The notes beneath the pieces are model-generated. The model saw nothing but the letters and a program-made list of their open reading frames with translations. It ran no database searches and was not told the DNA's origin. A program made the position numbers and the translations under genes. From Drosophila persimilis (lineage: Eukaryota > Arthropoda > Insecta > Diptera > Drosophilidae), in contig NW_020825332.1 in assembly GCF_003286085.1 (NCBI RefSeq), positions 1,545,001 to 1,609,000 of the forward strand: 64,000 nucleotides of DNA. Reading direction: 5' to 3'. This document shows, piece after piece, positions 1 through 12,157 of this stretch; position 1 is the stretch's first letter, and every line of letters starts with the position of its first letter.

Positions 1-3000
1 TTTATGATCTGCAGAAGCAGCTCCAAATTGCCATAATTATGTGCCAAAATTAGCACTGGAAATGACCTTGAGGCAGTTACATAGCATACGCTGGAATATA
101 TATATATATAGAGTGGTGTGCTGTGGAGTTTTTCTGGGGTAATGGAGACCTGAAACCCTTGGAAAAAAGGGAATACTATATATATTTAATATAACTACAT
201 ATATGTATGCCCCTTGATTCAAGCAAGATACCCTTAGCATTGATTTGTTTTGCAGTTTTGGCTACTGTTTGAAGTGAGTTTTTGAGACGACCCTGATATC
301 GAACGAATATCGAACGAAGAGTGCAAAAAGAACACCCAAATCAAAGCTTGAAGCGATTTCGTTTTCGATTTCATTTAGGTTGCTCGAATGACCTTCCGCT
401 GCCGCTCGATTGGTGGCGGCTGGGGTGGGGTGGGGTGGGGTGTCAGGGGAAAAGAACAATCGCAGCTGAGGCTGGGCCACAAAGTGTGAAAAGCGTTTCA
501 TCAATCAACTGGCACTGCACCCTTTCATGATTTTTTATAGAGTGCAGGAGGAGGGGGTAAACCTTGTTCGTGCCGCTTTTAATGGCTAATTAATGTTGGA
601 ACTCCACAAACTTATCCTTTGGGCTGACAAATTAGGCAATCGATCAACTAACAGTTTCCATTAAAGTGAACTCTATAAAACAGACCCTGCAAGCAAACGT
701 GAAACAAAGGCAAAAGGCAAATTCAACAAAAAAAGATGCGGGTCGGGTCTGTTGTGTGGGGTTTGGGGTCCGGGGTCGGTGTTCGCTGCTCGTCAACAAA
801 TAGAAATTCAATTATGAATAATAATCATAAATCGAACAAAAACCGGAAGATACTGCTCGTACAAGATGCGGTGTTGTACATCCATTTGGTGTGCTGTTTG
901 ATTCGCGTCAAGTATTTCAACTTTCAAAAACTATGTTTGCCGCCACAGCAACAATCATAATGAAATGCCATTAACAACTCGAACAAAAATCGTTATTGCC
1001 AGCCGATAATTAAAAGCTGGGCAGCAGATCAACAGATCAACAGATCAGAGATGATCCGAGCTCCGAGTTTCCGCTGGAGTTCTGTTTCATAGAGAACTGG
1101 AAATTCTGTTGGCCTAAGCGGGGCTTAGCACTGAAATCTAATAATAACACACACACGAATGTGGGGGGGTGGAAAACACTTGAGAACGTTAAGCTTATGA
1201 TTGCACAATTTTGAGTTGTGCCTCGCGTTTGGGGGGCTAGTCCGCACCGATTTGCATGGGCAGGGCATGGCATGGCATCGTGCAACTAGGATGTGCTGAG
1301 GCCTAGAACCTGGCTGGAATATATGTGCACACCACTTGATCCATAAATAATATAGTTCGGGTGAAGTTTTTATGCATTTCTCGCCCATGGCATACAAATG
1401 ATTCGTCAGCGACAACGACAACGACAACGACAACCGCAAGGTAAACACTCATAATACCAGCAGCAGCCACAGCAACAACAGAAATCAGCAGGTGATTCAG
1501 CCCTCAATGGTTTTCACCGAAAACAGCAAAAATCCAACAGCCAACAGCAGTTCATTAAACCTCAGAGCGAGCGCCTTAGCACTTGTGTAAATCGAACTGA
1601 TACAAAATATTCGCAAATAAATAAATAATTAAATATGAAAAATGAAAGCAACCGAGATTTGACACATGCCGCAACTTTGTTATACTCTTAAATGGGGGGC
1701 AGAGATAGTCAAATAATTGGTAGCCGCCAAGCGAGAGATATATTTTGGCCAGAAAAAATATTCATAATAAGTAAGATTTTTTTAAATATGTATATATAAA
1801 GAATAAATAAAAGAACGAAACTTAAAAAATTAAATTAAAATATTTATATTAAAATTTGTAATAAAAGAAATAAATTACGATTTATGTATGTACAAAATAT
1901 ATATGTAAATTAACATAATAATTGTTTAAAGCACTAGTCCTTAAATACATATATGTAAATCTTTTGGCACTAGGTTAGAAATAAACACTTCTCTCTTGTG
2001 ATTTTTTTTTTTTGTTTGTTCATAAAATCTGCAACAAAATCAAAGTACTCTCTCTCTCCGTCGGAGAGTGAAAAGCTCCCTCCCACAAAAGGCAGCATTC
2101 ATCAATATCTAATTGCGTTCTGTGACAATGGGATCCCAACGATGTAATGAATTTAACTGACTAATTTATAACAACTTTCGGAGCGATTAGCTGTGAAGGG
2201 AGATCGAGCACGGAGAGATGGATCGGGGCGTTGGTTGATTTTCATTAAACACACATTTTTTTCGGTCATAAAGCCAGGCCGCTCGCCGAACAACGGGGCG
2301 GCACACCGCAGCAGTGAAACCGGCGACCATAACAAGTTCAAGTTAATTACAACCTACACACAGAGTCCGCGTCCGAGTCCGAGTCCGACTCTGGCTCTGA
2401 CTCTGAAACATCTGAAAAGATTTTTTGCACTCGAGCCTCAAGGTCGCTGCGGCATCGCTGCTCTGAGAACAGGAATCAGCAGCTTAATGGCCAACACATG
2501 GCAACTGTGTCTGGACCCTGATCCTGTTACAAAAGGAGGAAGTGAACGAGAACTGGTTCTGCCACCGATCGAATCGAGAATGCGTGACCTTAGGGGCACA
2601 GGCACAGGATTTATGCCTTTCTAAAACGGAGTTTCCACTTCGCTTGCTCTTGCTCTACACGAAAACCTGGCCATAATTCATGGCTAGAACCGAGATGAGA
2701 TGAGAGCTTCCTGTCAGCACTTCTGGCTGCAACTAATGGAAATTTATCTGACTTGGATTTGGGGTCTATTGTGCGGTCCGGCTTCCTAGTTCCCAGTACT
2801 GGAGCGGAGCGGCTGCTAAGCGCTTTAATTAAAGCCTAAACTAGCATAGCAAATCGAAATCGAAATGGAAACAATTGCCATAAATATTTGTGGGATCTTA
2901 TAGGAGTTCCTTCTCGCAGCATGAGTTCATAAATCACTTTCAGCTTTTTCGAACGCACCCACAATGGATACAGATACGGATACGGATACCTTGCTCGGAT

Positions 3001-5770
3001 AGATACACGTACTCGTACATGGATAGGTGGATGTACAAGCCGAAACGTCATGGCATTCTTTTGGCGCAAATGTTGCGGAAGTTAACAGCTAATTAAAGAG
3101 CTTGACTCTCCGACTTGGCTGGAAATTAAATAACGAGCAGAGCAGTCTCCAAAAACTCTAAAAAGAAACCAAGATACATATATGTATTCTTTTTTATTTG
3201 GGCACGTTTCTGGTCGGATGCATTTGGAGCAGAGTGGAGTTCTCCGAGTGCCCACAATTGATTGCCCTTGCCGCTCTCCGTGGCTGCCAAGTCGAGCATG
3301 CCACACACACACATTAAGGCACAGCCAAGAGCAACAGCTCCCTGTGGCGGGGCTCTATTCACCTACATGAAGATCAGATTGTGCAAGGTCAAAGCCAAAA
3401 AGATTTAATGCCTTTGGTATGCAAAATGCCTCACCATTACAATCGGACCAAAGCTTGCCTCAACCACAAAAGCCGCAGAACCAGCAACCCGCAGCAGCAG
3501 CTGCCACAAAAGCGAGAGAAGAGAGATAACTGAAAACGAGTTTTGCTGCCAGTTCAATGGCCAATTTTGAGGGTCAGCTGCCAGGATCGGGGATTGGGGT
3601 TCAAGTGCGTCCAAGCCGCAGCGTCCTTGGTGGCAAGCAAGGAGCCAGCCCCACCCTAGGGCAGAGAGAGATTCCGGGACTGTGAGCCTCGATTGTTGCT
3701 CGACCGCATACGTGACTGACATGATAATTCCAGCGAAAGACGAAAGACTAAAGACTTAAGACACGAACCTGTCGCAGCAGGAACTTCTCAGCACCGCTTA
3801 AGCCAGCAGCTTGCGACACCTTTAAGCCCTGTCTGTCTCTGTCTGTGTCTGTGTCTGGGTCTGGGTCTGTTATTGCCCCTGGCATATAGATTGATAATTT
3901 ACGACGATTTAAATTATTCCCCGCATCTGAGGGAGTGCTGAGTGCGTTTTGAATGCAATTGCCACACTCACTCACTAATGATGATCGTCTTAGCATCTAA
4001 TTGAGATATAAAGCGACCCACGCATGGCTGAACAAATAAATCGAAATTACTCGATCAGTTTTCAGTTTTGTATAATTAAAGAAAATGTTATCAAGTGCAC
4101 GATGGCCCATGGATTCAATTTCTGCTCTGCTTATACGTATTCATGAAATTCATCCAAATATATATTTACTGGCCTCACTGTTCAGCGCTTCTGACATTTC
4201 GTGCACTTGAACTCGAGTATCCACTGCCTCTAAAATTGAATGAAAGACAACCAACCAAAAAATACTCGTACAATAAATATCTCAACATAATCAGCGGCAG
4301 GCCGCAGCCACAACAAAGAAGAAAAAAATACTATTGAAAAGTGAATTTCAGGTGAAGTTTATAATAATTTTTTCACGAATTTAAAAGCCAATCTGCAGAG
4401 AGAGAGAGACAATGAAAGATTTATCAATCATTCGGTTAATTCATCCACTGCTGACGAAAGCGAAATGATCTAGAAATCCAGCAATTTATGGGTCGTCTGT
4501 GAGAAAGTGCAATGAATGTCGGGACGGGACCGGAATCGGCGACACATTCGGGCTTAATTTATTTGCCAAAATAAACCGAAACAGAAGTCGCCCAAAACTC
4601 TAATTAAAACGAGTTTTCGTGTCTATTTGGCTAACGATTTAATTAATTTTCGACCTCAAGTGACTCACCCCACACCGACGGGGGGAGACAGAGGAGGCAG
4701 GCCAGTGAGATGGCTAAATCACAAAAATTGATGAATAAATAATAATCTCTTGGAGGCAATATTTTGAGCTCGGTCACGCTTCGGATCACCACAATGAAAT
4801 GCTAAACGATAATTTAATAGCCAATTTAATGCCATTATTGTCCACACAAAAATATCATATCTCTGGCCATCGGCAGAAGATCGGCGGACAGAAAGCGATG
4901 GCTAGCAATGAATGGGGCCAAAAACGTTCTTGATTTTGACATTTATAAGCCAAAGAGAGAAGAACTCAATCGATGAAGAGGTCAATTCTCGGCTACTGGC
5001 TTAACCTTACACTTAAATTTATGCAGAAATCGTCTGTGAATTCAAACGATTATTGTCGCACCTTAGCCCCCTCCGACAGCCGTTAATCTTTGATGTCCAT
5101 TGTCCATCACTTCCGTGACCTTTCCGAGGCGATGAGCAGCTGAAGCTGACTTCCAATATCCGATTGTTGCCTGTCAAAATCCGATCAAGACAAATTGTTT
5201 TCGACGCCTGGCAGCAAGTCTCTCGGTGTGTGTCTTAGACAATTGAGACAATTGGCTTACACAATGGAAGTCTGCTGAGAGATCCGCTCGGAGGCCCCCG
5301 GACCATTCCTCATAAATTACGCATACGCAGCGTGGAGCCACAGAAGTCACTGAAACCACCGACATTTGCCTGCTGTAATTCGCTGCCGTTTATGGCCAGA
5401 CTTTAACCAAATTCTTAGCAATTTGAACAGTTAATGTGGATGCTGAAAATAAAACCTTAATTAGATTAACCGAACGATATAAAACTAATGTTTGGATGGT
5501 AACAATTTGAATTGCAAATTACTCTCTGGGCTTTTATGCGATCGAATGCCATACTCCCGGCATTTGTTAACGATGAGGCATAAAATAACGAAATAACGAA
5601 CCAAAAAGTAGAAACCATCAACGGTCGTCGGATTGGGTTCTCGATTTGGCAGGCATTCATTGCGTACAATGTATAACTTTTATTTTTGTAACAAAACTGA
5701 TTTCTTATAATAAATAAAATGCACTCATTTAACAAAAAAAAAAAAAAAAATATCTACATAATATTTTGTA
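1..5770. other. Non-coding stretch, no gene supported
   Basis: I see no convincing gene here. The open frames are short, often lack ATG starts and carry no domain. The stretch is AT-rich, especially about 1560-2030. It holds simple repeats: a TCTGTG/TCTGGG run near 3830-3870, GTCCGA-type hexamers near 2365-2405, short TC runs near 5920-5935 and an A run near 5733-5750. It is probably intergenic or intronic DNA. Confidence 0.6.
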
Positions 5771-5775
5771 TGTGT

Positions 5776-5781
5776 TTTATT
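5776..5781 (-). terminator. Poly(A) signal of the Gly/Tyr-rich peptide gene
   Basis: AATAAA on the minus strand, about 240 nt past the stop codon of the two-exon secreted peptide gene. This is a reasonable 3'UTR length for a short fly gene. Cleavage would fall near 5755-5765. Confidence 0.5.
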
Positions 5782-6021
5782 TGTTATTTTTTTTTTTGTG
5801 ATTTTGTTGCTTAATTGAAGCAATTATCCTTGCAATTAATCGGGCTGGCTTTGCGGTCAAGAACGCATCTGAGTGGCTATTGAGGCTAGTGCTATCTCTT
5901 TCTATGCATGTATCTCTATATCTCTCTCTCTCTCTGGCTATTGAAGCTAGTGCCTGGTGGATGGTGTCTATGCAGTGCTGCTATATCTCTATTGAGGCTT
6001 GAACATAACTCCTCCACTCGG

Positions 6022-6439
6022 TTAGTAGTAGTGTCCGTAGTGGCCATGATGATGATGCAGTCCATAGTAGCCGCCGTAGTAGGGATAGCCTGCGGATGGG
6101 GAGAACACACGTAAAGAGTGTAGTCGTGATGCTCTCTGCCTGTAGTCACTTACCCAACCCACCGCCGTACCCACCTAGTCCGTAGTAGCCACCGCTGTAG
6201 TGGGGCCAGTAGCCACCGCCGTAGTATCCCCCGAGATAGGGCGACGAGTAGTAGCCGTAGCCGAACGAGGAGGCTCCCTCCAGGTCCTTCTCCTCGGCTT
6301 CGACAGCAGCGGCTCCGGCCTCCAGGTCTCCGCCCTGGTCGCGCTCCTCCTGGGGCCGTGGCAGGGCCTCCGTGCCGCCCAGGAACAGGGCAATGAGGGC
6401 AAAGGCAAGCAGCAGGCAAACGGATCTCAGCTGGAACAT
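6022..6439 (-). CDS. Secreted Gly/Tyr-rich small protein, two exons, 117 aa
   Basis: Coding exons are 6154-6439 and 6022-6089 on the minus strand, joined across a 64-nt intron. The donor GTAAGT follows 6154, the acceptor CCGCAG precedes 6089, and the phase-1 join keeps the frame. The first 26 or so residues form a clear signal peptide (MFQLRSVCLLLAFALIALFL) ending near Ala-Leu-Pro. An acidic linker follows, then a Gly/Tyr repeat region (YGYYSS, GGYYGGG). The second exon adds more GGYYG and a His-rich tail with four consecutive His and two terminal Tyr. This composition suits a secreted structural, cuticle-like or glycine-rich immune-type peptide; the function is not known from sequence. A TATA box and initiator lie at the expected distance upstream. 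The gene call is firm, the role open. Confidence 0.85.
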
Positions 6440-6524
6440 CTTGATGGGTGGTGGGGTTTTTGTCTGGTGTTTTCTTTGTCGGATTTGGTGGAAATGCCAC
6501 TTGGGGCGCTTACAGCAACTGAAT

Positions 6525-6557
6525 GACTGACGCTGGGAGCTTACAACGGGCTTTTAT
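6525..6557 (-). promoter_or_regulatory. TATA box and initiator of the Gly/Tyr-rich peptide gene
   Basis: On the minus strand TATAAAAG starts at 6557 and a TCAGTC initiator occupies 6530-6525. Its A lies 29 nt downstream of the first T of the TATA box, which is the canonical fly spacing. Transcription would start at about 6528, giving an 89-nt 5' leader before the ATG at 6439. Confidence 0.75.
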
Positions 6558-6559
6558 AA

Positions 6560-8430
6560 TGGCCAAAAAACGCGATTCTTGCAACGCGGCGGCTGCCATC
6601 AATGCGCAGCGACAAAACAATTGTCTGAACGCAAAAACGGTTCCCCCCTCCCCGTCCCTACCCCTCCGATTTTGGGCGACTCCAGCTGCGTGTGCTTCTA
6701 ACAATGCACCACCCACCCCCACCTGCCGCAGCGTATGCCCGCGCCATCCGAGTATCAATGAAGCGGGGAGCACCCAGAGGGAGGCGGCTTCTATTTCTTG
6801 CATGACCGACTACTAATTACAATGCTTTGGGCCAACTTATGTTTGCTTGTTTTTCTTACTCTCCCCCGCCACCCTCTTGGCCGGCCAGCCAGCCCCCCCC
6901 TCCCTCACTCCCTCCCTGTGCTCAGTGGGGTCAATGTCGCAATGGGGCAGAGCATAACCTTCTTTTCTTTCGGCTTAAAGTTCCCCCAAATCGAAGGGAG
7001 GGAACGAGCGAACATTTGCTTACATAATGTCGAGCGGAGTGATTTCTTTCCAATCTAATTTATCTGTTCGCCCCGCCAACACACAGCAATAATAATCATA
7101 AAAAATACATCAAACGATACAAAAAACAAACGAACGCTCTCTATAAATTAAGCATCTTCTGTCAAAGTGGCTGGACAACATTCTAAAACCATAAAAAAAA
7201 GCACAAGCCCCAAAAAAAATGTCTAGCCAAAAACGAAGGTGGAAATGAAAATTTAAACCCAAGAACTGCCAGCAACCCAAATACTGAGAGCGAGCAACCC
7301 ATAGATTCCCATAAAATGAGGCACGTACTTAAATGGAGAGACTCGTACGAGTATCTGCCTGAACCAATTTCCAGCAGAGATCCATTTCTAGTGGAGCTTG
7401 TGCAAGAAAGGTCAGGCGGGATTACCATATGACGCCCTTCCCCTTCCCCTTTGTCGCGTCGCACTTCCTTCCTCAATTGGGGTACATATGCATGTATTTT
7501 TGTGGTAATTCTCGACGACTTGGGGGCCAAAAGTACACCCAGAGAAATAAGACTATACTTAGATTTAAATATTAATAAAAAGAAGTGGGCTTTTGAAAGG
7601 TGAGTCCTTTCAACAATTTGAAATATTTGATTTAAATGTTTTCCATTTTTAAATATTTTAAATAAATATTGTTTTATATATTTAAGTTAAATACTTGTCA
7701 TAGTTAAATTAAATATATATCATGTTTTAATTAAATATATTTCATATTTAAAATAAATATTTTCCCATTTAAATGAAATATATTTCATACTTAAATTAAA
7801 TATTTGTCATATTTAAATTAAATATTTGTCATATTTAAATGAAATATATTTCATATTTCACTTAAAAAGTTGTATGTTTTGATTATATATATATTTCCTA
7901 TACATTGAATATATTTCGTTCAAAAATACTACCTAGTACAAGTGAACTCTATTTGATTTTAATATTTTTATATTTAAAACCCGAATATTTGTTTTAAAAA
8001 TGGGTGTTTCTTTTTACCATGTCATTTTTCTCCGAGTGTTTGTATGGCTCTTCCCCTTCCTCAATTATCGGGTACATGTGTATATGTATACATATATTTC
8101 TCTTGGTGGCCGAAAATACGTAGAGTTTTTCTCACACAGGTTTGCATGTTAGGCGGGGTCAGGGTTTCAGACAATGCGTTTCGCACGTTGGCGGGTCTTA
8201 AGCGGGGTGGCCCCAGCGGGGCTGGCTAATTGCCAGTTTGGGCCTTATCTAAATTGCCGCATTAGCCAAGAACTTGTGACTGCCGGCTGGGCCCTCAATG
8301 TAATTAGTTGAATTAAATGCTTGGCTGGCCAGCAAGAATCCCATAGCCCAGAGATCCCAGCGAACCCAGCAATCCCAGAGATCGTGGCATTGAAAGAGCT
8401 GCGGTGCCAAAGGTCTGGGGAAAGGTTCTC
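6560..8430. other. Intergenic stretch with an AT-rich element
   Basis: No gene is supported between the Gly/Tyr-rich peptide promoter and the 3' end of the next gene. The notable content is an AT-rich block at about 7535-8039, described separately. C-rich runs occur near 6890-6930. Confidence 0.5.
7535..8039. mobile_element. AT-rich block with short inverted ends, possible MITE-like element
   Basis: The left edge reads ACACCCAGAGAAA at 7535-7547. The right edge at 8027-8039, reverse-complemented, reads ACACTCGGAGAAA, so 11 of 13 bases agree as inverted ends. The interior is almost purely A/T and contains many degenerate copies of a unit like AAATATATTTCATATTTAA between about 7615 and 7860. 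The flanks at about 7468-7534 and 8049-8120 also resemble each other. It has no coding capacity. It could be a MITE-like insertion or a locally duplicated AT satellite; I cannot assign a family. Confidence 0.35.
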
Positions 8431-8431
8431 T

Positions 8432-8437
8432 CTTTAT
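8432..8437 (-). terminator. Poly(A) signal for the 553-aa protein gene
   Basis: AATAAA on the minus strand, about 65 nt beyond the TAA stop at 8502-8504. The short 3'UTR is plausible. Confidence 0.5.
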
Positions 8438-8501
8438 TTCATCTAACTTACAAATAGATAAATAAATTACATACAAAAAAAATGGGGAAACAGGGATTAT
8501 A

Positions 8502-10163
8502 TTACTCCAGATCCAGGGTGGACACACTGCCATCGGCCTTGGGCATGTCGGGAAAGCGGTGGAAGAGCGTCGATGAGGGCTTCGTTTCGCTGTCCAGCCG
8601 CGTCTCATAGATCTTACCCTCCTGGTTGATCAAATACCAGCTGGGCGTGGGCGTGGCCCACTCCAGCTCCTCTCGATTCAGACCCGTTATGGGCGCCACT
8701 GTGGGCAGTCTCTTGGACAGCTCGTCCAGGTCCTTGAGGTACACATCCAAAGCGCGATAGTCCGTGTTGTTCTGCACTTCGTGGGGGGCGATGAACTGGG
8801 GCGGTGCTGCCCCAAGGAGATCTTGCTCCTGCCACAGATGACGTATATTTGTCATAATATCCGCATAAAGTATGGAATCATCGCTTCGGGCCACCGATCC
8901 ACCATCATTGCGGTTGTTATTTGGTGATTTACGTGAATTTCGCAGGCGACTGGCCAACGGAGTTGCGGAAGTCGTTGAAGTGGCAGTGCCACTCAATGCT
9001 GCTGCTGCCACTGCCGCTGCTGCTACTGATTTGCCTGTAGTTTTTGTAGTGGGTATTACTTGTGTTGTTGTTGTTGTTGGTGGTTGCGCTGTTGTTGTTG
9101 TTGTTGTCGTTGTTGATGTTGCCTCATTGCGGAAGTTGCGACGCCTCTCCCTCAGTCTCTCCCTCTGCCTTTCCACTGCTTTGGGTGGCTTGAACAGCCT
9201 TTGGCGACGTCGTCGACTGTCGCAGCTAGTTGTGGCATTACCGTTGCACGCCGGTGACTTCTTCACCTCATTGGGCGCCTCCGGCTCCGGCTTCGCCTGC
9301 CCCTCGTCGTCGGGCAGGTACAGCGTGGCATTCCTCAGCAGATCCCCAATGTGCGCCACCAACTTCAGACCCTGCTGCACACCGTAGGCGCCGTCGGCCT
9401 TGCTCCTTGTGTTGGTCTCCCGCTTCATGCGCTTCTGCCGCTTGTGCTCCTGCTGGTTCCGACTGAGTACCGCTCGCAGGCGCTGCTGCTGGCCCCGCTG
9501 GTAGAGCTGCTGCTCCAGGGATTTCTGGGCGATCAGAGTGTGCGACTGCCGCTGGATGTGGCGCTGTCGGACCAGCGGCAGCTTCTGTCGCTGGCGATGC
9601 AGCAAACGTTCGGTCTTCCTCACTGAGGCCAGTATCTCCATGGGAAGTTGTAGGTTATTGCTGTTGCTGTTGCCGGCCAGGGGCATGTTCTGGGTCTCCT
9701 GGGTGAGGAGGTCGCCTGGGCGCGGCTGGAGCTGTGGCTGGGGCTGGGGAGGCGTTCGATTGGTGCTAAGTTTGCGTGGCTGCTCCCAGACGACAGCGGG
9801 ACCCAGGGGCTGCCGCTGGCGGAGACGCTTCAACTGCTGGAAGTGCTGCGGCGGCTCAATGATCCTGATCACATCTCCCGCATCGTCATCCACATAGCCT
9901 GGATGTCGGACGATGTCCTGCAGGTGCGAGGGTACCCGCTTCTCCGGCTGCTTGGGCTCTGGCTTGGACACACGATACACGGGTGGACTCGAGGTGTTGT
10001 TGCTGGGGACGAGTACTTCCCTGAGCACGGGGATGGTCTCCACCTTAATGCCATGACTGAGCTCTAGAGCCAACAGCAGCAACAGTATTTTCCCCATGGA
10101 GCCTGACCTTGTCACTAACCAGCTAGTGACCACTTGTTGCTTGCCACTTTTACTCTCACTCAT
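8502..10163 (-). CDS. Unrecognised secreted, basic low-complexity protein, 553 aa
   Basis: This is a single long open frame on the minus strand from ATG at 10163 to TAA at 8502-8504. A second ATG at 10097 (residue 23) begins MGKILLLLLALELSHG, a good signal peptide; either start is possible and the second gives 531 aa. After the signal comes a proline/glutamine/arginine-rich region with several basic clusters, including KRQKRMKR near residues 243-250 and RRRRQR, which resemble proprotein-convertase sites. A Thr tract (TTTTTTTTAQPPTTTT) follows. The last 120 residues are lower in repeats and look like a folded or conserved module: acidic and aromatic, with a WYLINQEGKIYETRL motif. I recognise no domain. 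A TATA box lies at 10267-10272 and a poly(A) signal just downstream of the stop, so the gene appears complete and possibly intronless. It sits between the Gly/Tyr peptide gene and NT1, all on the same strand. Confidence 0.8.
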   Translation of the reverse strand: MSESKSGKQQVVTSWLVTRSGSMGKILLLLLALELSHGIKVETIPVLREVLVPSNNTSSPPVYRVSKPEPKQPEKRVPSHLQDIVRHPGYVDDDAGDVIRIIEPPQHFQQLKRLRQRQPLGPAVVWEQPRKLSTNRTPPQPQPQLQPRPGDLLTQETQNMPLAGNSNSNNLQLPMEILASVRKTERLLHRQRQKLPLVRQRHIQRQSHTLIAQKSLEQQLYQRGQQQRLRAVLSRNQQEHKRQKRMKRETNTRSKADGAYGVQQGLKLVAHIGDLLRNATLYLPDDEGQAKPEPEAPNEVKKSPACNGNATTSCDSRRRRQRLFKPPKAVERQRERLRERRRNFRNEATSTTTTTTTTAQPPTTTTTQVIPTTKTTGKSVAAAAVAAAALSGTATSTTSATPLASRLRNSRKSPNNNRNDGGSVARSDDSILYADIMTNIRHLWQEQDLLGAAPPQFIAPHEVQNNTDYRALDVYLKDLDELSKRLPTVAPITGLNREELEWATPTPSWYLINQEGKIYETRLDSETKPSSTLFHRFPDMPKADGSVSTLDLE

Positions 10164-10236
10164 TCAAGGCCAAAGCGAAGCGCGATTTTTACCACTGGCA
10201 AACTTTTCACTTTTCCCGAACGGCGGCTGCTCCACA

Positions 10237-10272
10237 ACTGTGCAGAAATTGTGCTATCATTGGGCCTTTATA
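10237..10272 (-). promoter_or_regulatory. TATA box and initiator-like site of the 553-aa protein gene
   Basis: On the minus strand TATAAA runs from 10272 to 10267. A CACAGTTG initiator-like site follows, with its A at 10239, 33 nt downstream of the first TATA base. The leader to the first ATG would be about 76 nt. Confidence 0.65.
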
Positions 10273-10279
10273 AAATTTC

Positions 10280-12130
10280 CTCCTCGGCGTTTTTCCAATT
10301 TTCCAGTTTGATTGGTCCGAAGCCTTTCTTCTCGTTTCTCCTACTCTCCCCCAGCAGAGGCAGTGGCAGTGGCAGCGGCAGTGGCCGAGGCCAGGCAGCA
10401 GGCGGCAGCATGACGAGATGTCTTTGAAGTCGTCATCGTCATCGCCATCGTCTTCGTCATCGCTCGGCTCGGCTGCTGCAAATGAAAGCGAAACTGGCAA
10501 CACGGCCGAAGTGACGTTGAAACCCGCAACACACAATCGCGAGTTGCAAGTTGCAAGTTGCAACGTTCAATGTTATAACTGGTCAAAGTCGAAGTCACAA
10601 TCGAATCGAAGTCTGGAGCCTGGAGCCAGTTCGTTTCGCTTTAGAAACCCACTTTGCATATGCGCACCGCACCACTCTCGGCGGTGGTTCGGTTTGGCAC
10701 ATTTCAGCCACCAGGTCTGCCGCCCTCCCTGCCTCCCCAACCTCCCCGTCCTCCCCCCTTCCGGTTGTCTTTCTGGGGTTTGCAACTTTCTGACTCCACA
10801 CGCTATGCGACACACACAAACTAGTTTCGTATCGCATCTGCAAGTGATTTTATTTTCTCGGAGCTCGTATCTCATTAGCGGTCGCCGCTTGACCCTCAAC
10901 TTGAACTTCGCCAGAGCCCCATAAATAGACAAGTATTTGTGTCAGCCTAGGCGAACGGCGAAACCGAATGAAATAAATCGCCATTTGGTACACATTTATT
11001 AGGGTTAATATCATATACGTAGTTCGCAGAGAAAATGAAATATATCATCTTGGAGAAGACTTAAACGTTAGAGATGATAAAACATGAATATCTGTGGCAA
11101 AAAGAGCTGAGAAAGGTTGCTTAAAAAACAGTCTGGGTTCATGAAATTGTTTTGCTAGGACTTTCCTCTATTGGTCAACTTATCTGATAGATAATTGAAC
11201 ATTTGAAAAATTTCAAATCCTATGAAATTAAACTTAAGCCTATGCTACGCTCAGACTTTTACGTGTCGAAGGTTTGGAGACCCCCTAGCCTAGCTCCCTT
11301 ACCTATTATTATTTATGACTAATATTTGTGTGCTTAAGTGATTTTGGACCAAAATTAGTTTGTAATCCTCATTTTTAGAATTTGAAATATACCACTAACA
11401 TAAAAAAACCCGATCTGGTGAGTTGTCTACTTTCATAAATTTTCCTCGGCTTTTGCAAAGCCAACACACAAAGCAATTAATAGATTGATTAGATAATATT
11501 CTAATCTTTTAATGTGATTTGTTATTCGTGTCGATGCAATGGCTATACCAGAAGAAAAATAGAGACAAACTTGAAGTTTTCCACCATTTTTAATGATTCT
11601 TCAAGTTTTGGCTTTTTTAAATTTATTTTTTTGTATTTTATGGTCCTATTTTTAGACTTCAGTTCTTCAGTGAAATTATTTTCCAAGAAAATAAGTTACT
11701 AATCATTAAAATTGTTGAAATATTGAGAAAGTTACAAGTTTTTTACTAAATCAATCCTATTTCATAATACTTTAGGGAATGCTCGTTTTGAGATTTTGGA
11801 AAAAAAAATCACCTTTAATTTGATTTTAATCTCCAATTTAAATTATTATTAATTTTGAATTTAGTTCTTGCTTTTTCCAAGTCTTTTATTTTCCGAAAGA
11901 GTTCCATAGCAGCTAGCCTTTAAGCGCAAGCTCCAAATCGTTAGTTCAAAAAGCAACCGCTACTAACTGCTAGGGGCGCCACCGCATAAAAGGGGAGGAG
12001 AACAGCGGAATCGAACGATTAACTGCGAATCGCAGACAGAATGGGTATTCAAAGAATTTAATCTATTTAAAAGGTATATACATTTCTTCCGTTACTCTTT
12101 CCACATCCCACACAAACACAAAAAAACATT
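10280..12130. other. Intergenic stretch, AT-rich, no gene supported
   Basis: Between the 553-aa gene promoter and the NT1 3' end I see no supported gene. Part of it, near 11230-11330 (CTACGC, then CGAAGGT), resembles a second site near 47150-47215. The two may be remnants of one dispersed repeat, but the match is too short to claim. A CATAAAAGGGG sequence near 11985 resembles a TATA box but has no open frame behind it. Confidence 0.4.
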
Positions 12131-12151
12131 CCCAAAAATTCAATAAATTAT

Positions 12152-12157
12152 ATTTTA
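12152..12157 (-). terminator. Likely NT1 poly(A) signal
   Basis: AATAAA on the minus strand, roughly 295 nt beyond the NT1 stop codon at 12451-12453. It is the nearest clean signal in the AT-rich 3' flank. Confidence 0.45.

Noticed and set aside
2193..2624. 143-aa plus-strand open frame
   Set aside because: It begins at GTG, not ATG, includes hexamer repeat sequence (PSPSPT) and has no splice or promoter context.
3405..3722. 105-aa minus-strand ORF with ATG
   Set aside because: No promoter, domain or splice context, and a length expected by chance in 64 kb.
8872..9897. Overlapping plus-strand open frames opposite the 553-aa gene
   Set aside because: They are antisense shadows of Gln/Thr/Arg-rich codons on the minus strand, with Val/Leu/Cys-rich low-complexity translations and no domain.
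11230..11330. Resemblance to 47150-47215 (CTACGC... CGAAGGT)
   Set aside because: The shared words are short and the rest diverges. Possible remnants of one repeat family, but too weak to list as a feature.
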